The notes: generated by a model from the sequence alone, not told the origin. Positions 29,780 to 38,677 are shown, counted from the stretch's first letter. The stretch is DNA of 64,000 nucleotides from Bacteroidales bacterium (GCA_017523725.1 JAFWVY010000022.1:30872-94871), one strand, 5' to 3'. Made by a program: numbers and translations.

Positions 29780-30943
29780 ATGAAGAAAATAATGCTCGTG
29801 TTCGGTACGCGTCCGGAAGCTGTCAAGATGTGCCCGCTCGTTGCGGCCTTGCGGCAGCGTCCGGCGGATTTCCGCACGGAAGTCTGCGTGACGGGCCAGC
29901 ACCGCGAGATGCTCGACCAGGTGCTCCGGATTTTCGATGTACATCCCGACTATGACCTCAATATCATGCAACCCGGCCAGGACCTTTTCGACATCACTTC
30001 CCGCGTGTTGTCGGGTATGCGTGATGTGCTGCGCCAGGCACGGCCGGACATGGTGCTCGTCCACGGTGATACGACCACCAGCGTCGCCGCAACCCTGGCC
30101 GCCTTCTACGAACATATTCCGGTCGGACACGTGGAGGCTGGGTTGCGGACGTACAATCCTGCCAGTCCGTGGCCGGAGGAAATCAACCGGCAGCTGACCG
30201 ACCGTATAGCATCATGTCTTTTTGCACCGACGGAGCAGAGCCGTTCCAACCTGCTGTCTGAACATATCGATGAGGCCAATATCCTGGTGACGGGCAATAC
30301 TGTCATCGATGCGCTGCATCAGGTGGTCAGCCGCATGGCGGAGGACACGGCGCTGCAGACGGAGACCGAACGGAACCTGGAGGCTGCCGGCTATCCGGCA
30401 ATCCGTCTGGCAGATGGCCGCCGGTTGGTGCTGGTCACCGGTCACCGACGCGAGAATTTCGGCGACGGATTCCTGCATATCTGCACGGCTCTCAGGGATC
30501 TTGCGGACCGTCATGCGGCGGTGGACTTCGTTTACCCGATGCACCTGAACCCGCATGTGCGAGATGCGGTACGGCAGGTGTTCGGTGACGATTTGCATGC
30601 GCGGCCCAATCTTTTTCTTGTGGAGCCTCTGGATTACCTTGAGTTCGTATATCTCATGGCGCGTTCCTGGTTGGTGCTGACCGATTCCGGCGGGATTCAG
30701 GAAGAGGCGCCGGGGCTGGGCAAACCGGTCCTGGTGATGCGGGACACGACCGAACGCCCGGAAGCCGTGGAGGCCGGGACCGTCGAGTTGGTCGGCACTT
30801 CGTACGACCGTATTGTCGGGGGGGTCGAACGGCTGTTGAACGACCGCGAAGCCTATCTGCGGATGAGCCGTGCCGTCAATCCGTACGGTGACGGCCATGC
30901 CTGTGGGCGGATTGCGGACAGATTAAACGAAATGCTGATATGA
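29780..30943 (+). CDS. wecB: UDP-N-acetylglucosamine 2-epimerase (non-hydrolysing)
   Basis: A 387-residue cytoplasmic enzyme that interconverts UDP-GlcNAc and UDP-ManNAc for surface glycans. The start at 29780 opens with MKKIMLVFGTRPEAVKM, the family N-terminus. Other marks are VHGDTTTS, VGHVEAGLRTY, and the C-terminal LTDSGGIQEEAPGLGKPVLV with the active-site region. Length is standard. Its stop overlaps the start of the mannose-1-phosphate guanylyltransferase gene (ATGA), so the two are coupled. Confidence 0.95.
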   Translation: MKKIMLVFGTRPEAVKMCPLVAALRQRPADFRTEVCVTGQHREMLDQVLRIFDVHPDYDLNIMQPGQDLFDITSRVLSGMRDVLRQARPDMVLVHGDTTTSVAATLAAFYEHIPVGHVEAGLRTYNPASPWPEEINRQLTDRIASCLFAPTEQSRSNLLSEHIDEANILVTGNTVIDALHQVVSRMAEDTALQTETERNLEAAGYPAIRLADGRRLVLVTGHRRENFGDGFLHICTALRDLADRHAAVDFVYPMHLNPHVRDAVRQVFGDDLHARPNLFLVEPLDYLEFVYLMARSWLVLTDSGGIQEEAPGLGKPVLVMRDTTERPEAVEAGTVELVGTSYDRIVGGVERLLNDREAYLRMSRAVNPYGDGHACGRIADRLNEMLI

Positions 30944-32292
30944 AACTGATACTTTTGTCGGGTGGATCAGGGAAGCGGTTATGGCCGCTTTCCAACGATA
31001 CGCGGTCGAAACAGTTCCTGCCTGTGCTTCAGCGGCCGGGTGGCGGCGTAGAGTCGATGATACAGCGTATTGTCCGGCAGATTCGTGAGACGGGGCTGGC
31101 AGACCACTTTACGGTGGCGACCAATGCGGCCCAGGTTGATCTTCTGACTAACCAGCTTGGAGAAGGCGTGGACATCGTGACGGAACCGGTCCGGCGCAAG
31201 ACATTTCCGGCCATCGCCCTTTCGGCGGCCTATCTTGCCTTCGAGAAACACGTCCCTTCTGACGAACCGGTGGTTGTGATGCCTTGTGACGCCTATACCG
31301 ACAGCGGTTATTTCGAAACGGTGCGCACCATGGTGCGGGCGGTGGAGACGCAGGCGGCCGAATGGGTGCTGATGGGTATCCGGCCGACACATGCTTCCCC
31401 GCGGTATGGTTATGTGCTGCATGGTCCGGATCCGGTCGGCGCGGATGTGTTCCCGGTTGAACGTTTTGTCGAGAAACCGGCGCAGGAGGAGGCCGGACGG
31501 CTGATGGCCGCCGGTGCGTTCTGGAACGGCGGTGTGTTTGCCTTTCGGCTGGGGCGCATGATGTCGTTGCTTGCGCAATATCTGCCCGTGGATAGTTTCG
31601 CCGATCTCAGGGCGCATTACACGTCGCTGCCCGAAATCAATTTCGACTGCGAAGTGATCGAAAATGCCCGGTCGGTTGCGGTCGTGCCTTTTGACGGACC
31701 TTGGAAGGACCTCGGGTCGTGGCATGCGTTGACGGAGCAGTTGCCGTTGCAGAGCAGCGGAAACGTGCATCTTGCCGAGGACAATGTCAATACGCATGTC
31801 ATCAATGAACTGGGAATTCCTGTGCTGTGCGCCGGCATGCACGATGCAGTGGTGGCCTGCAGCCCGGATGGCATCCTGGTGTGTGCCAAGAGTGCGGCGG
31901 AAGGTGTCAAACGATATGCTCACTCATTGTCAATCAGACCGATGTACGAGGAACGCCGGTGGGGAACCTACCGGGTTGTCGATGCAACCACCTATGATGA
32001 CGGATACAAGTCGCTGACAAAATCGCTGACCCTTCATGCCGGCAAGCATATCAGCTATCAGGTGCACCGGCACCGCGACGAGGTATGGACTTTCGTGGAC
32101 GGCACCGGACTGCTGGTGCTCGACGGCCGTGTGCAGAAAGTGCGCCGCGGCGATGTGGTGCATATCCGGAAGGGGCAGTTCCATGCTGTGAAAGCCTTGA
32201 CCGACCTGCAGCTCATCGAGGTGCAGATCGGCGACGATCTCGTCGAGGAGGATATCGAGCGTTACGACTGGGATTGGGATACACTGAAGTAG
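30940..32292 (+). CDS. manC: Mannose-1-phosphate guanylyltransferase with mannose-6-phosphate isomerase-like domain
   Basis: A 450-residue two-domain enzyme. The N-terminal nucleotidyltransferase (about 1-285) has LSGGSGKRLWPLS and the FVEKP metal/sugar site. The C-terminal cupin domain (about 330-445) has a WGTYRV start and the metal-site region SYQVHRHRDEVW. It makes GDP-mannose from mannose-1-phosphate and GTP; the cupin half may isomerise fructose-6-phosphate. It is translationally coupled to wecB and thus likely serves the same polysaccharide. The cupin motif differs from the classical QMHHHR, so isomerase activity is less sure. Confidence 0.87.
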   Translation: MKLILLSGGSGKRLWPLSNDTRSKQFLPVLQRPGGGVESMIQRIVRQIRETGLADHFTVATNAAQVDLLTNQLGEGVDIVTEPVRRKTFPAIALSAAYLAFEKHVPSDEPVVVMPCDAYTDSGYFETVRTMVRAVETQAAEWVLMGIRPTHASPRYGYVLHGPDPVGADVFPVERFVEKPAQEEAGRLMAAGAFWNGGVFAFRLGRMMSLLAQYLPVDSFADLRAHYTSLPEINFDCEVIENARSVAVVPFDGPWKDLGSWHALTEQLPLQSSGNVHLAEDNVNTHVINELGIPVLCAGMHDAVVACSPDGILVCAKSAAEGVKRYAHSLSIRPMYEERRWGTYRVVDATTYDDGYKSLTKSLTLHAGKHISYQVHRHRDEVWTFVDGTGLLVLDGRVQKVRRGDVVHIRKGQFHAVKALTDLQLIEVQIGDDLVEEDIERYDWDWDTLK

Positions 32293-32354
32293 CTGCGGTC
32301 GGGGACATCTGCAAAAAAAAGTGTCTGTCAGTGCCCGGAAAAACTTCAAAATAA

Positions 32355-32362
32355 TACCTTTG
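32355..32362 (+). promoter_or_regulatory. Promoter -7 element for alanine dehydrogenase
   Basis: TACCTTTG matches TAnnTTTG and lies 42 bp upstream of the ald ATG. It suggests that ald starts its own transcript within the sugar-nucleotide cluster. The -33 box is unclear. Confidence 0.6.
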
Positions 32363-32404
32363 CAGGATAGAAAACACAATTACTAATCAATAATCGGAAA
32401 TACA

Positions 32405-33517
32405 ATGAAGATAGGTACTACGAAAGAACTGAAGAACCACGAATACAGGGTTGGACTGACGCCTGACAACGTGAGCGCCTTCGTGGCCAGGGGCCATGCG
32501 GTTTATGTCGAGACGCACGCTGGTGAAGGGGCGGGGTTCAGCGACGAGGCTTACCGGGAAGCCGGAGCCGTTATCATGAGCACCCCGGCCGAGGTATTCG
32601 CCGCGGCGGATATGATCGTCAAGGTGAAAGAACCGGAACCGTGCGAGTTCGGCTTCCTGCGCGAAGGACAGATTCTGTTTACCTATCTGCATCTGGCTCC
32701 CAATCCGGGACTCGCCGAGGCGTTGATGCAGCGTGGTGTCAAGGCGGTGGCCTTTGAGACCATCACCGATGCGATGGGTTCGCTGCCTTGTCTGCGGCCG
32801 ATGAGTCAGATTGCCGGCCGCCTGAGTATTCAGGAGGGTGCCAAGTATCTGGAACGCAGTTTCGGCGGACGCGGCATCCTGCTGGGTGGCATTCCCGGTG
32901 TGGAACGCGGGCGGATCGTCATCCTCGGCGGCGGCATCGCCGGTACATATGCGGCCAAGGCGGCCGCCGGCATCGATGCCGATGTTACGTTGCTCGATAT
33001 CAACCTCAACCGGCTGTCGTACCTGGAGGATATCTTCGGTTCGTCGGTCACGATGCTGTACAGCACCGAGGCCAATATCCGCAAGAGTCTGCAGACGGCG
33101 GACCTGGTCATCGGCTCTGTGCTGATTCCGGGCGGCTCTACGCCGAAGCTCATCCGGAGAGAGCACCTCAAACTGATGAAAAAAGGCGCTGTCATCGTTG
33201 ACATTGCCATCGACCAGGGTGGATGCTGCGAATCGTCGCATGTGACGACGCATGACAATCCGGTCTTCATCGAGGAAGGAGTGGTGCATTACTGCGTGGG
33301 CAACATGCCGGGCGCCGTGCCTTACACCTCGACCGTTGCGCTGGCCAATGCCACTTTCCGCTATGCCATGCTGATGGCCGACTGCGGTCTGGAAAAGGCG
33401 GTGCGGATCGATCCGGGGCTGGCCAACGGCGTGAACATCTACGGTCATCAGTGCGTGAACCGGAATGTGGCCGAGAGTCTGCAACTGGACTGCAAGAATC
33501 TGTTCGATCTGATGTAA
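32405..33517 (+). CDS. ald: Alanine dehydrogenase
   Basis: A 370-residue cytoplasmic NAD-dependent enzyme that interconverts L-alanine and pyruvate plus ammonia. It starts MKIGTTKELKNHEYRVGLTP and has the active-site KVKEPEP lysine and the TYLHLAPNP histidine. The Rossmann motif ILGGGIAGTYAAKAA and the signature DIAIDQGGC follow. Length fits. It lies in a sugar-nucleotide cluster but has its own promoter element, so the neighbourhood may be chance; alanine could also feed peptidoglycan precursors. Confidence 0.95.
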   Translation: MKIGTTKELKNHEYRVGLTPDNVSAFVARGHAVYVETHAGEGAGFSDEAYREAGAVIMSTPAEVFAAADMIVKVKEPEPCEFGFLREGQILFTYLHLAPNPGLAEALMQRGVKAVAFETITDAMGSLPCLRPMSQIAGRLSIQEGAKYLERSFGGRGILLGGIPGVERGRIVILGGGIAGTYAAKAAAGIDADVTLLDINLNRLSYLEDIFGSSVTMLYSTEANIRKSLQTADLVIGSVLIPGGSTPKLIRREHLKLMKKGAVIVDIAIDQGGCCESSHVTTHDNPVFIEEGVVHYCVGNMPGAVPYTSTVALANATFRYAMLMADCGLEKAVRIDPGLANGVNIYGHQCVNRNVAESLQLDCKNLFDLM

Positions 33518-33566
33518 CACCCTGTCAGTCGGGGCGTCGTCCCCGCCGGACGAGACTCCGTATACG

Positions 33567-34589
33567 ATGAAGATACTGGTGACCGGTGCGGCCGGATTTA
33601 TAGGTTCGAAGGTGTTGGACACCCTCGCTTCGCGCGGTGATGTCGTAGTGGGTGCCGACAACCTGAACGATTATTATGACGTCCGGCTGAAAGTGGGCCG
33701 TCTGCGCGAGAACGGTTTCGAAGGGCTGCCGGCTCCGGGAGACACGGTGCAGAGCAGGCGTTTCCTTGCATGCAAGTTTGTCCGGATGGCGGTAGACGAC
33801 AAACCGGCTGTCGACCGGCTGTTCGAATCGGAGAAATTCGATGCGGTGGTGCATCTGGCGGCGCAGGCCGGCGTACGTTATTCCATTGAAAATCCCTATG
33901 CGTACCTGCAGAGCAATCTGACGGGTTTCCTGAACATACTGGAGGCCTGCCGGCATCATCCGGTACGCCATCTGGTCTTCGCTTCATCGAGTTCCGTGTA
34001 CGGCAAGAACGCCAAAGTGCCTTATACCGAGGACGACAAGACGGTTTCTCCGGTCAGTTTCTATGCGGCCACGAAACTTGCGAACGAACACATGGCGCAC
34101 AGTTATGCCTGTCTTTATGGCATCCCTTGTACGGGCTTGCGCTTTTTCACCGTCTATGGCCCCTGGGGGCGTCCGGACATGGCGCCGATGCTGTTCGCCG
34201 ATGCAGTCATGCACGGCCGTCCGATAAAGGTCTTCAACCACGGCGACATGATCCGGGACTTTACCTTTATCGACGACATTGCCGAGGGTACGGTGCGGAC
34301 GCTGGACCATGTGCCGGCGGCAGGCGAAACGGGTGTGCCTTTCCGGGTGTACAATATCGGTTGCGCCCATCCAGTCCGTCTGATGGATTTCATTGCCGAA
34401 CTCGAGCAGGCGGCCGGCCGGACGGCTGAGAAAATCTTTATGCCTATGCAGGCTGGCGATGTATATCAGACCAATGCCGATGTATCCCGCCTCGAAGCGG
34501 AAATCGGCTACCGGCCGCATGTCACCCTTCACGAAGGCATGGCGCGTTTCATGGCGTGGTATGTCTCCGACCAGAATCCTTTGCGATGA
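33567..34589 (+). CDS. NAD-dependent UDP-uronate 4-epimerase family (UDP-GlcA/UDP-GalA)
   Basis: A 340-residue extended short-chain dehydrogenase. It has the NAD motif GAAGFIG at residues 7-13, the catalytic Tyr/Lys in SFYAATKLANEHMAH, and the family-specific segments ADNLNDYYDVRLK and VYGPWGRPDMA. These fit the UDP-glucuronate 4-epimerase subgroup rather than GalE. It likely interconverts UDP-glucuronate and UDP-galacturonate for surface glycans or uronate recycling. It is coupled to the next gene by an ATGA overlap. A related UDP-hexose epimerase activity cannot be excluded from sequence alone. Confidence 0.83.
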   Translation: MKILVTGAAGFIGSKVLDTLASRGDVVVGADNLNDYYDVRLKVGRLRENGFEGLPAPGDTVQSRRFLACKFVRMAVDDKPAVDRLFESEKFDAVVHLAAQAGVRYSIENPYAYLQSNLTGFLNILEACRHHPVRHLVFASSSSVYGKNAKVPYTEDDKTVSPVSFYAATKLANEHMAHSYACLYGIPCTGLRFFTVYGPWGRPDMAPMLFADAVMHGRPIKVFNHGDMIRDFTFIDDIAEGTVRTLDHVPAAGETGVPFRVYNIGCAHPVRLMDFIAELEQAAGRTAEKIFMPMQAGDVYQTNADVSRLEAEIGYRPHVTLHEGMARFMAWYVSDQNPLR

Positions 34590-35752
34590 ATACTTACCAG
34601 TACCATATTTTCTCTCCGTACCGGGTGTGCCCGATGGGTGCCCACGTGGACCATCAGCACGGTCTTGTGACCGGTTTTGCCATCGACAAGGGCGTGGACT
34701 TGTGGTTCACCCCGTCGGTGGACGGCACGGTGCGGATGAAGAGCCTGAATTACGACGAGGAGATTGTCTTCGATGTGACGGCGCCGACGCAGGTGCGTGC
34801 CCACAACTGGGGCGATTACGCCCGCGGCGTGAAATATGCCTTGCGGAAACGGTTCGCTCTGTCCAGAGGCATCGAAGGCGTCATCAAGGGATCTTTGCCG
34901 GTAGGCGGCCTGTCCTCCAGCGCGGCGGTGCTGGTGGCGTATGTGATGGCTTTTGCCAAGGCTAACGGCATCACGCTTGCGCAGATGGAGGTGATCAAGA
35001 TTGCTTCGGAAGCCGAGCGGGAGTATATCGGGCTGAACAACGGTATCCTTGACCAGGCGTGCATCGTGTTGGGCAAGGAGGATGGTTTGCTTTTCATGGA
35101 TACGGATACCGAGGGATTCCGCATCATCCGGAGACCGGCATCGCTGCCGGACTTCCGCATCGGCATCTTCTTTTCCGGCCTGACACGCTCGCTGATGTCG
35201 AGCGATTACAACCTGCGGGTCAACGAGTGCCGGGTGGCCGCATGGAATATGCTGGCCTATAGTGGTCAACCATTGAAGAATCTGGACAGAACCTTCCTGC
35301 GCGATGTGCCACGTAAGGTCTTTGAGGCCTCCCGTGACCGGATGCCGGAACGTTTCGCCCGGCGAGCCGAACATTTTTATTCGGAATATCGGCGCGTACG
35401 CCAGGGTGTGACGGCTTGGGAAACCGGCAATATGGCACTTTTCGGCCGGCTCTGCTTCGAAAGCTGTGCCTCGTCCATCCAGAATTACGAGTGTGGTTCG
35501 CCGGAGTTGATAGCCATCTACCAGTTGATGCGCGAAACCGACGGCATTTATGGCGGCCGTTTCAGCGGCGCCGGATTCAAGGGCGCCTGCATCGCCTTGG
35601 TCGCGCCCGAGGCCTGCGAACAGGTACGTCAGTCCATAACGGAGAAGTATCTGACTAAGTTCCCTGAGTATGAGCGGACTTTCGAGGTGTGTTTCTGCCG
35701 TCCGGGCGACGGTGCGCGCTTTGTTGCTGACAATCAATCCCCGCAGCCATGA
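34586..35752 (+). CDS. GHMP kinase of the galactokinase family, galacturonokinase-like
   Basis: A 388-residue cytoplasmic sugar kinase. Motif 1 (residues 10-25) reads SPYRVCPMGAHVDHQHG instead of the galactokinase PGRVNLIGEHTDYNDG. This is the form I recall from plant galacturonokinases. Motif 2 is LPVGGLSSSAA (about 104-114), the phosphate loop, and motif 3 is FSGAGFKGACIAL near residue 330. It would phosphorylate a sugar acid or hexose at C1. The ATG at 34586 overlaps the epimerase stop, and its own stop overlaps the nucleotidyltransferase start (ATGA), so three genes are translated together. The substrate is inferred from motif 1 and neighbours; plain galactokinase is the alternative. Confidence 0.72.
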   Translation: MNTYQYHIFSPYRVCPMGAHVDHQHGLVTGFAIDKGVDLWFTPSVDGTVRMKSLNYDEEIVFDVTAPTQVRAHNWGDYARGVKYALRKRFALSRGIEGVIKGSLPVGGLSSSAAVLVAYVMAFAKANGITLAQMEVIKIASEAEREYIGLNNGILDQACIVLGKEDGLLFMDTDTEGFRIIRRPASLPDFRIGIFFSGLTRSLMSSDYNLRVNECRVAAWNMLAYSGQPLKNLDRTFLRDVPRKVFEASRDRMPERFARRAEHFYSEYRRVRQGVTAWETGNMALFGRLCFESCASSIQNYECGSPELIAIYQLMRETDGIYGGRFSGAGFKGACIALVAPEACEQVRQSITEKYLTKFPEYERTFEVCFCRPGDGARFVADNQSPQP

Positions 35753-36504
35753 TCGATGTGATTCTGGCGGCCGGATACGCCACCCGGCTTTATCCTTTGA
35801 CGGAGAATTTTCCGAAACCGCTGCTCAGGGTCGGTGGCCGGACGCTGCTGGACCGTCTGCTGGCGGAAACAGATGCGATACCGGCTGTCACGCGGCATGT
35901 CATCGTGACAAATCACCGTTTTGTGCATCATTTCGAGCAGTGGCAGACACAAGTTGGATATACCCGGCCGATCGAGGTGCTGGACGATGGTTCCGTCAGC
36001 AACGGGACGCGCCTCGGCGCGGTGCGGGACCTGTTGTTTGCGATAAACAGCCTGAACCTGCAGGATGACCTGCTGGTGGCTGCAGCCGACAATGTGCTGG
36101 ATTTTTCGCTGGACGGATTTGCCGCTTTTTTCGCCGAACGGCAGGCTTCGGTGCTGATGTGCGGTTACGAACCATCGGTTGAGGCTCTGCGGCGGACTGG
36201 TGTCGCTATTTTTGATGACGACGGGCGGGTACTCCGGTTGGAGGAGAAACCGCAGGTGCCGTCTTCGCACTGGGCTGTGCCGCCGTTTTATATTTATGCC
36301 TGCAAGGATCTGCCGCTGATATGCGGCGCGTTGGACAACGGGTGTGGTTCGGATGCACCGGGACATCTGGCGCGCTATGTGGCGGAGCATGCGGCGATGT
36401 ATGCATGGAAGATGCCCGGACGGCGCTACGATATTGGCGACATGGCCGGTTACCGGCAGGCAGATGCGTTGTTCGGCCGGCGAGAAGGTGAATTCACAGA
36501 ATGA
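35749..36504 (+). CDS. Sugar-1-phosphate nucleotidyltransferase (RmlA/GalU-like)
   Basis: A 251-residue single-domain NTP transferase. It starts with the nucleotide-binding signature LAAGYATRLYPLTENFPKPLL, slightly changed from the usual G-x-G-T-R-L. It has the metal-binding region AAADNVLDF and the substrate segment RLEEKP. No C-terminal hexapeptide repeats are present, so it is not a GlmU type. It would join NTP and the sugar-1-phosphate made by the adjacent kinase. It is coupled to the kinase by a 4-bp overlap. The base (UTP, dTTP, CTP) cannot be told from sequence. Confidence 0.82.
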   Translation: MIDVILAAGYATRLYPLTENFPKPLLRVGGRTLLDRLLAETDAIPAVTRHVIVTNHRFVHHFEQWQTQVGYTRPIEVLDDGSVSNGTRLGAVRDLLFAINSLNLQDDLLVAAADNVLDFSLDGFAAFFAERQASVLMCGYEPSVEALRRTGVAIFDDDGRVLRLEEKPQVPSSHWAVPPFYIYACKDLPLICGALDNGCGSDAPGHLARYVAEHAAMYAWKMPGRRYDIGDMAGYRQADALFGRREGEFTE

Positions 36505-36529
36505 AGTTAACAATTAAAGCATATACGAT

Positions 36530-37540
36530 ATGAATCTGAATGATAAGAACTACGCACAGTTTGTTCTCGTGCGCGAGATGATGGATACGGTCGGGACGGT
36601 TGCCCGTTTTGATCCTTCTTGTACGAAAGATTTGGCAGCCCGGGTGAAACAGACCGGACGCATCATGTTTTCGGGCGAAGGCTCCAGCCGGATTTTCCCG
36701 GCGAAGAATGCGGCCCGTAAGTCGAAGACGTGGGGACTTGACCTGAATATCCAGTTCGAGGGAGCCCGTCAGGCGGCGCAGTACGATTTGAGCAAGTATG
36801 TAACCATATTGGCCTCCAATTCCGGTCGGACCAAAGAAGTGCTCCTGCTGGCGAAACAGCTTGAAGCGCAGGGGCATCCCTGCAGGATTGGTCTGACTGC
36901 CAATGAAAATACACCGCTGGAAGCGGCCTGTACATCGGCCCATGTGCTGGGTTGTGGCTGGGAACAGGCGGTGGCGGCCACGAAGAGTGTGGTGGAACAG
37001 GCCCTTTGGTGTGAGTCGCTGATCTGGCATTTGGCCGGCCGCGACATGCACGAGGCGCTGGCAGCTCTTCCGGCAAAACTCGAGACGGCCATGACGCTGG
37101 CCATTCCGCAGGAGATTGTCTCCTGGGCTGTCGGAGCCCATACGATTTACTTTGCCGGCTACAATGATGGCGTAGCGGAAGAACTGACTCTGAAAACAAA
37201 CGAGATAACCCGTAGGAAGAGCGACTTCCTGGAAGGTACTTATGCCTTGCACGGCATTGAGGAGGTCATGGAACCGTGCGATGTGGTGTTCATCATCGAT
37301 CCCATCGAGTCGGAATACGAGAAGTACAAATCGGTGCTGGAGGGTAACGCCCGGCTGCATGTGGTGGCCATCGCCGACCATGAGACGCCGTTTACAACCA
37401 TCCGCGTGCCATCAGCCGGCGATCTGCAGCAGTATGTGTATCTCTGCGCCGGATGGAATCTGCTTGTGGAAATCGGTCAGGCGTTGAAAATCAATCTTGA
37501 CAAGCCGCAGCACGCCCGCAAAGTCGGGAACGAGTGGTAA
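36530..37540 (+). CDS. SIS-domain sugar isomerase (tandem SIS)
   Basis: A 336-residue cytoplasmic protein with two SIS domains (about 40-175 and 195-330). The first has SGEGSSRIFPAKNAARK and the phosphosugar-loop segment ASNSGRTKE; the second has YFAGYNDGVAEELTLKTNEI. This layout matches the AgaS/GlmS-isomerase group, enzymes that interconvert or deaminate phosphorylated keto and amino sugars. It lacks the glutaminase domain of GlmS. It lies 25 bp after the nucleotidyltransferase and ends the plus-strand run. Its last 50 bp are also the coding end of the minus-strand gene. Substrate unknown. Confidence 0.78.
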   Translation: MNLNDKNYAQFVLVREMMDTVGTVARFDPSCTKDLAARVKQTGRIMFSGEGSSRIFPAKNAARKSKTWGLDLNIQFEGARQAAQYDLSKYVTILASNSGRTKEVLLLAKQLEAQGHPCRIGLTANENTPLEAACTSAHVLGCGWEQAVAATKSVVEQALWCESLIWHLAGRDMHEALAALPAKLETAMTLAIPQEIVSWAVGAHTIYFAGYNDGVAEELTLKTNEITRRKSDFLEGTYALHGIEEVMEPCDVVFIIDPIESEYEKYKSVLEGNARLHVVAIADHETPFTTIRVPSAGDLQQYVYLCAGWNLLVEIGQALKINLDKPQHARKVGNEW

Positions 37541-38672
37541 ACAAGCCCCAGCCTTCTATCTCCACCAAAAGTTCTTCGCGGCAGATGTCGGCCTGGACGA
37601 AGGCACAGGGAATGCCGGGGCATTGCGCCTCAACCGTTGCCTTGACGCCTTCAGCGTCCGCCATGTGCTTGACGTAGATGCGCAGCATCTGCAGGCCGTA
37701 AGGATCTTTTCCCGGCGAAATACGGCCAGTTTCCACGGCTCGGCCGGCCAGGTGCAGGATATGCTCCAGCGTGATTTCTGTCTGCTGCCGGGCATTGAGC
37801 GTCCCTTTGCTTTGTTCGCCCCGTATGGCGGCAGTGCCGGACAGCGCGAGTACAGCTTTTTCTGTATTTGTCCACAGAAGTTTGGCCCGCTCGAATTTCG
37901 GGGTGGTGCGCCGGACCTGTCCGCCGTTCTGCAGCACTTGCTCCGAATAGGCGTGGGCGGCCGTCTGCATGCGGTTGTCAATCGGGATGGGCTGACATTC
38001 ACTGTTACAGGAAGTCATGGCCTCAATGTCGATCTGGATGCCGCCGGCCCGGGTGCCGATGCCGGTTGCTGCCGGGTAGCCTGTCGGCCAGACTGCCGGG
38101 GCGTAGAAGGCACTGCGGGCATCGTTGAAAGCCTGATACCGTTGGATGTCACCGTCGTATCCGGTGATGCGTTCGATGTAGTTCCATTGCCGGACGATGC
38201 TGTCGATTGGCATCTGTTCGGCCTGTAGGATTTCGCCGGCCTGCCGGAAACATCCGGCCGCTTGCAGACCGACCGGTGCCGACGGGTCTGCATGGAAGAG
38301 ATTCCCCATGAACAGTTGTTTGCCGCAGCTGTCTTCGAACGTGATATACGGAGTCCCGGCAAGCTGCTTGTGCTGCAGGGACACGGAGACATCGGCGGCA
38401 TGCACTTCCATCAGCAGCGGGCAGAAAAGCGAGGGTTGCGCTACGTAGCTGTATAGTGGTGCCGCTGCGCCGTAAAATGTCTCGACAGCGTGTCCGACCA
38501 CAGACCGGTGCGCCTTGTGTGCAGCGTTGTCGCCGGCCGGCCCGAAAACGACCAGCCGTATTGGTTGCATGTCTGACGGTATCTGCCGCAGCATGGATGT
38601 AATCTGCGATGCGGAGACGACGTCATCGGTGGGGAAGGTATAGCGGATAAGAAAGAAATGTCGGTGCAGCAT
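37491..38672 (-). CDS. RidA-superfamily protein, chorismatase-like (FkbO/Hyg5/XanB2 type)
   Basis: A 393-residue cytoplasmic protein. The C-terminal half has the RidA/YjgF trimeric fold features, ending in GIPCAFVQADICREELLVEIEG. The middle has the long segment QWNYIERITGYDGDIQRYQAFNDAR and WPTGYPAATGIG, which resemble chorismatases that make hydroxybenzoates or dihydroxycyclohexadiene carboxylate from chorismate. Such enzymes can supply starter units for aryl-polyene or quinone-like pigments, but no such genes are here. The last 17 residues lie antisense to the SIS gene. The GH105 terminator ends 5 nt upstream of the ATG. Confidence 0.6.
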   Translation of the reverse strand: MLHRHFFLIRYTFPTDDVVSASQITSMLRQIPSDMQPIRLVVFGPAGDNAAHKAHRSVVGHAVETFYGAAAPLYSYVAQPSLFCPLLMEVHAADVSVSLQHKQLAGTPYITFEDSCGKQLFMGNLFHADPSAPVGLQAAGCFRQAGEILQAEQMPIDSIVRQWNYIERITGYDGDIQRYQAFNDARSAFYAPAVWPTGYPAATGIGTRAGGIQIDIEAMTSCNSECQPIPIDNRMQTAAHAYSEQVLQNGGQVRRTTPKFERAKLLWTNTEKAVLALSGTAAIRGEQSKGTLNARQQTEITLEHILHLAGRAVETGRISPGKDPYGLQMLRIYVKHMADAEGVKATVEAQCPGIPCAFVQADICREELLVEIEGWGLFTTRSRLCGRAAACQD

Positions 38673-38677
38673 AGTTG

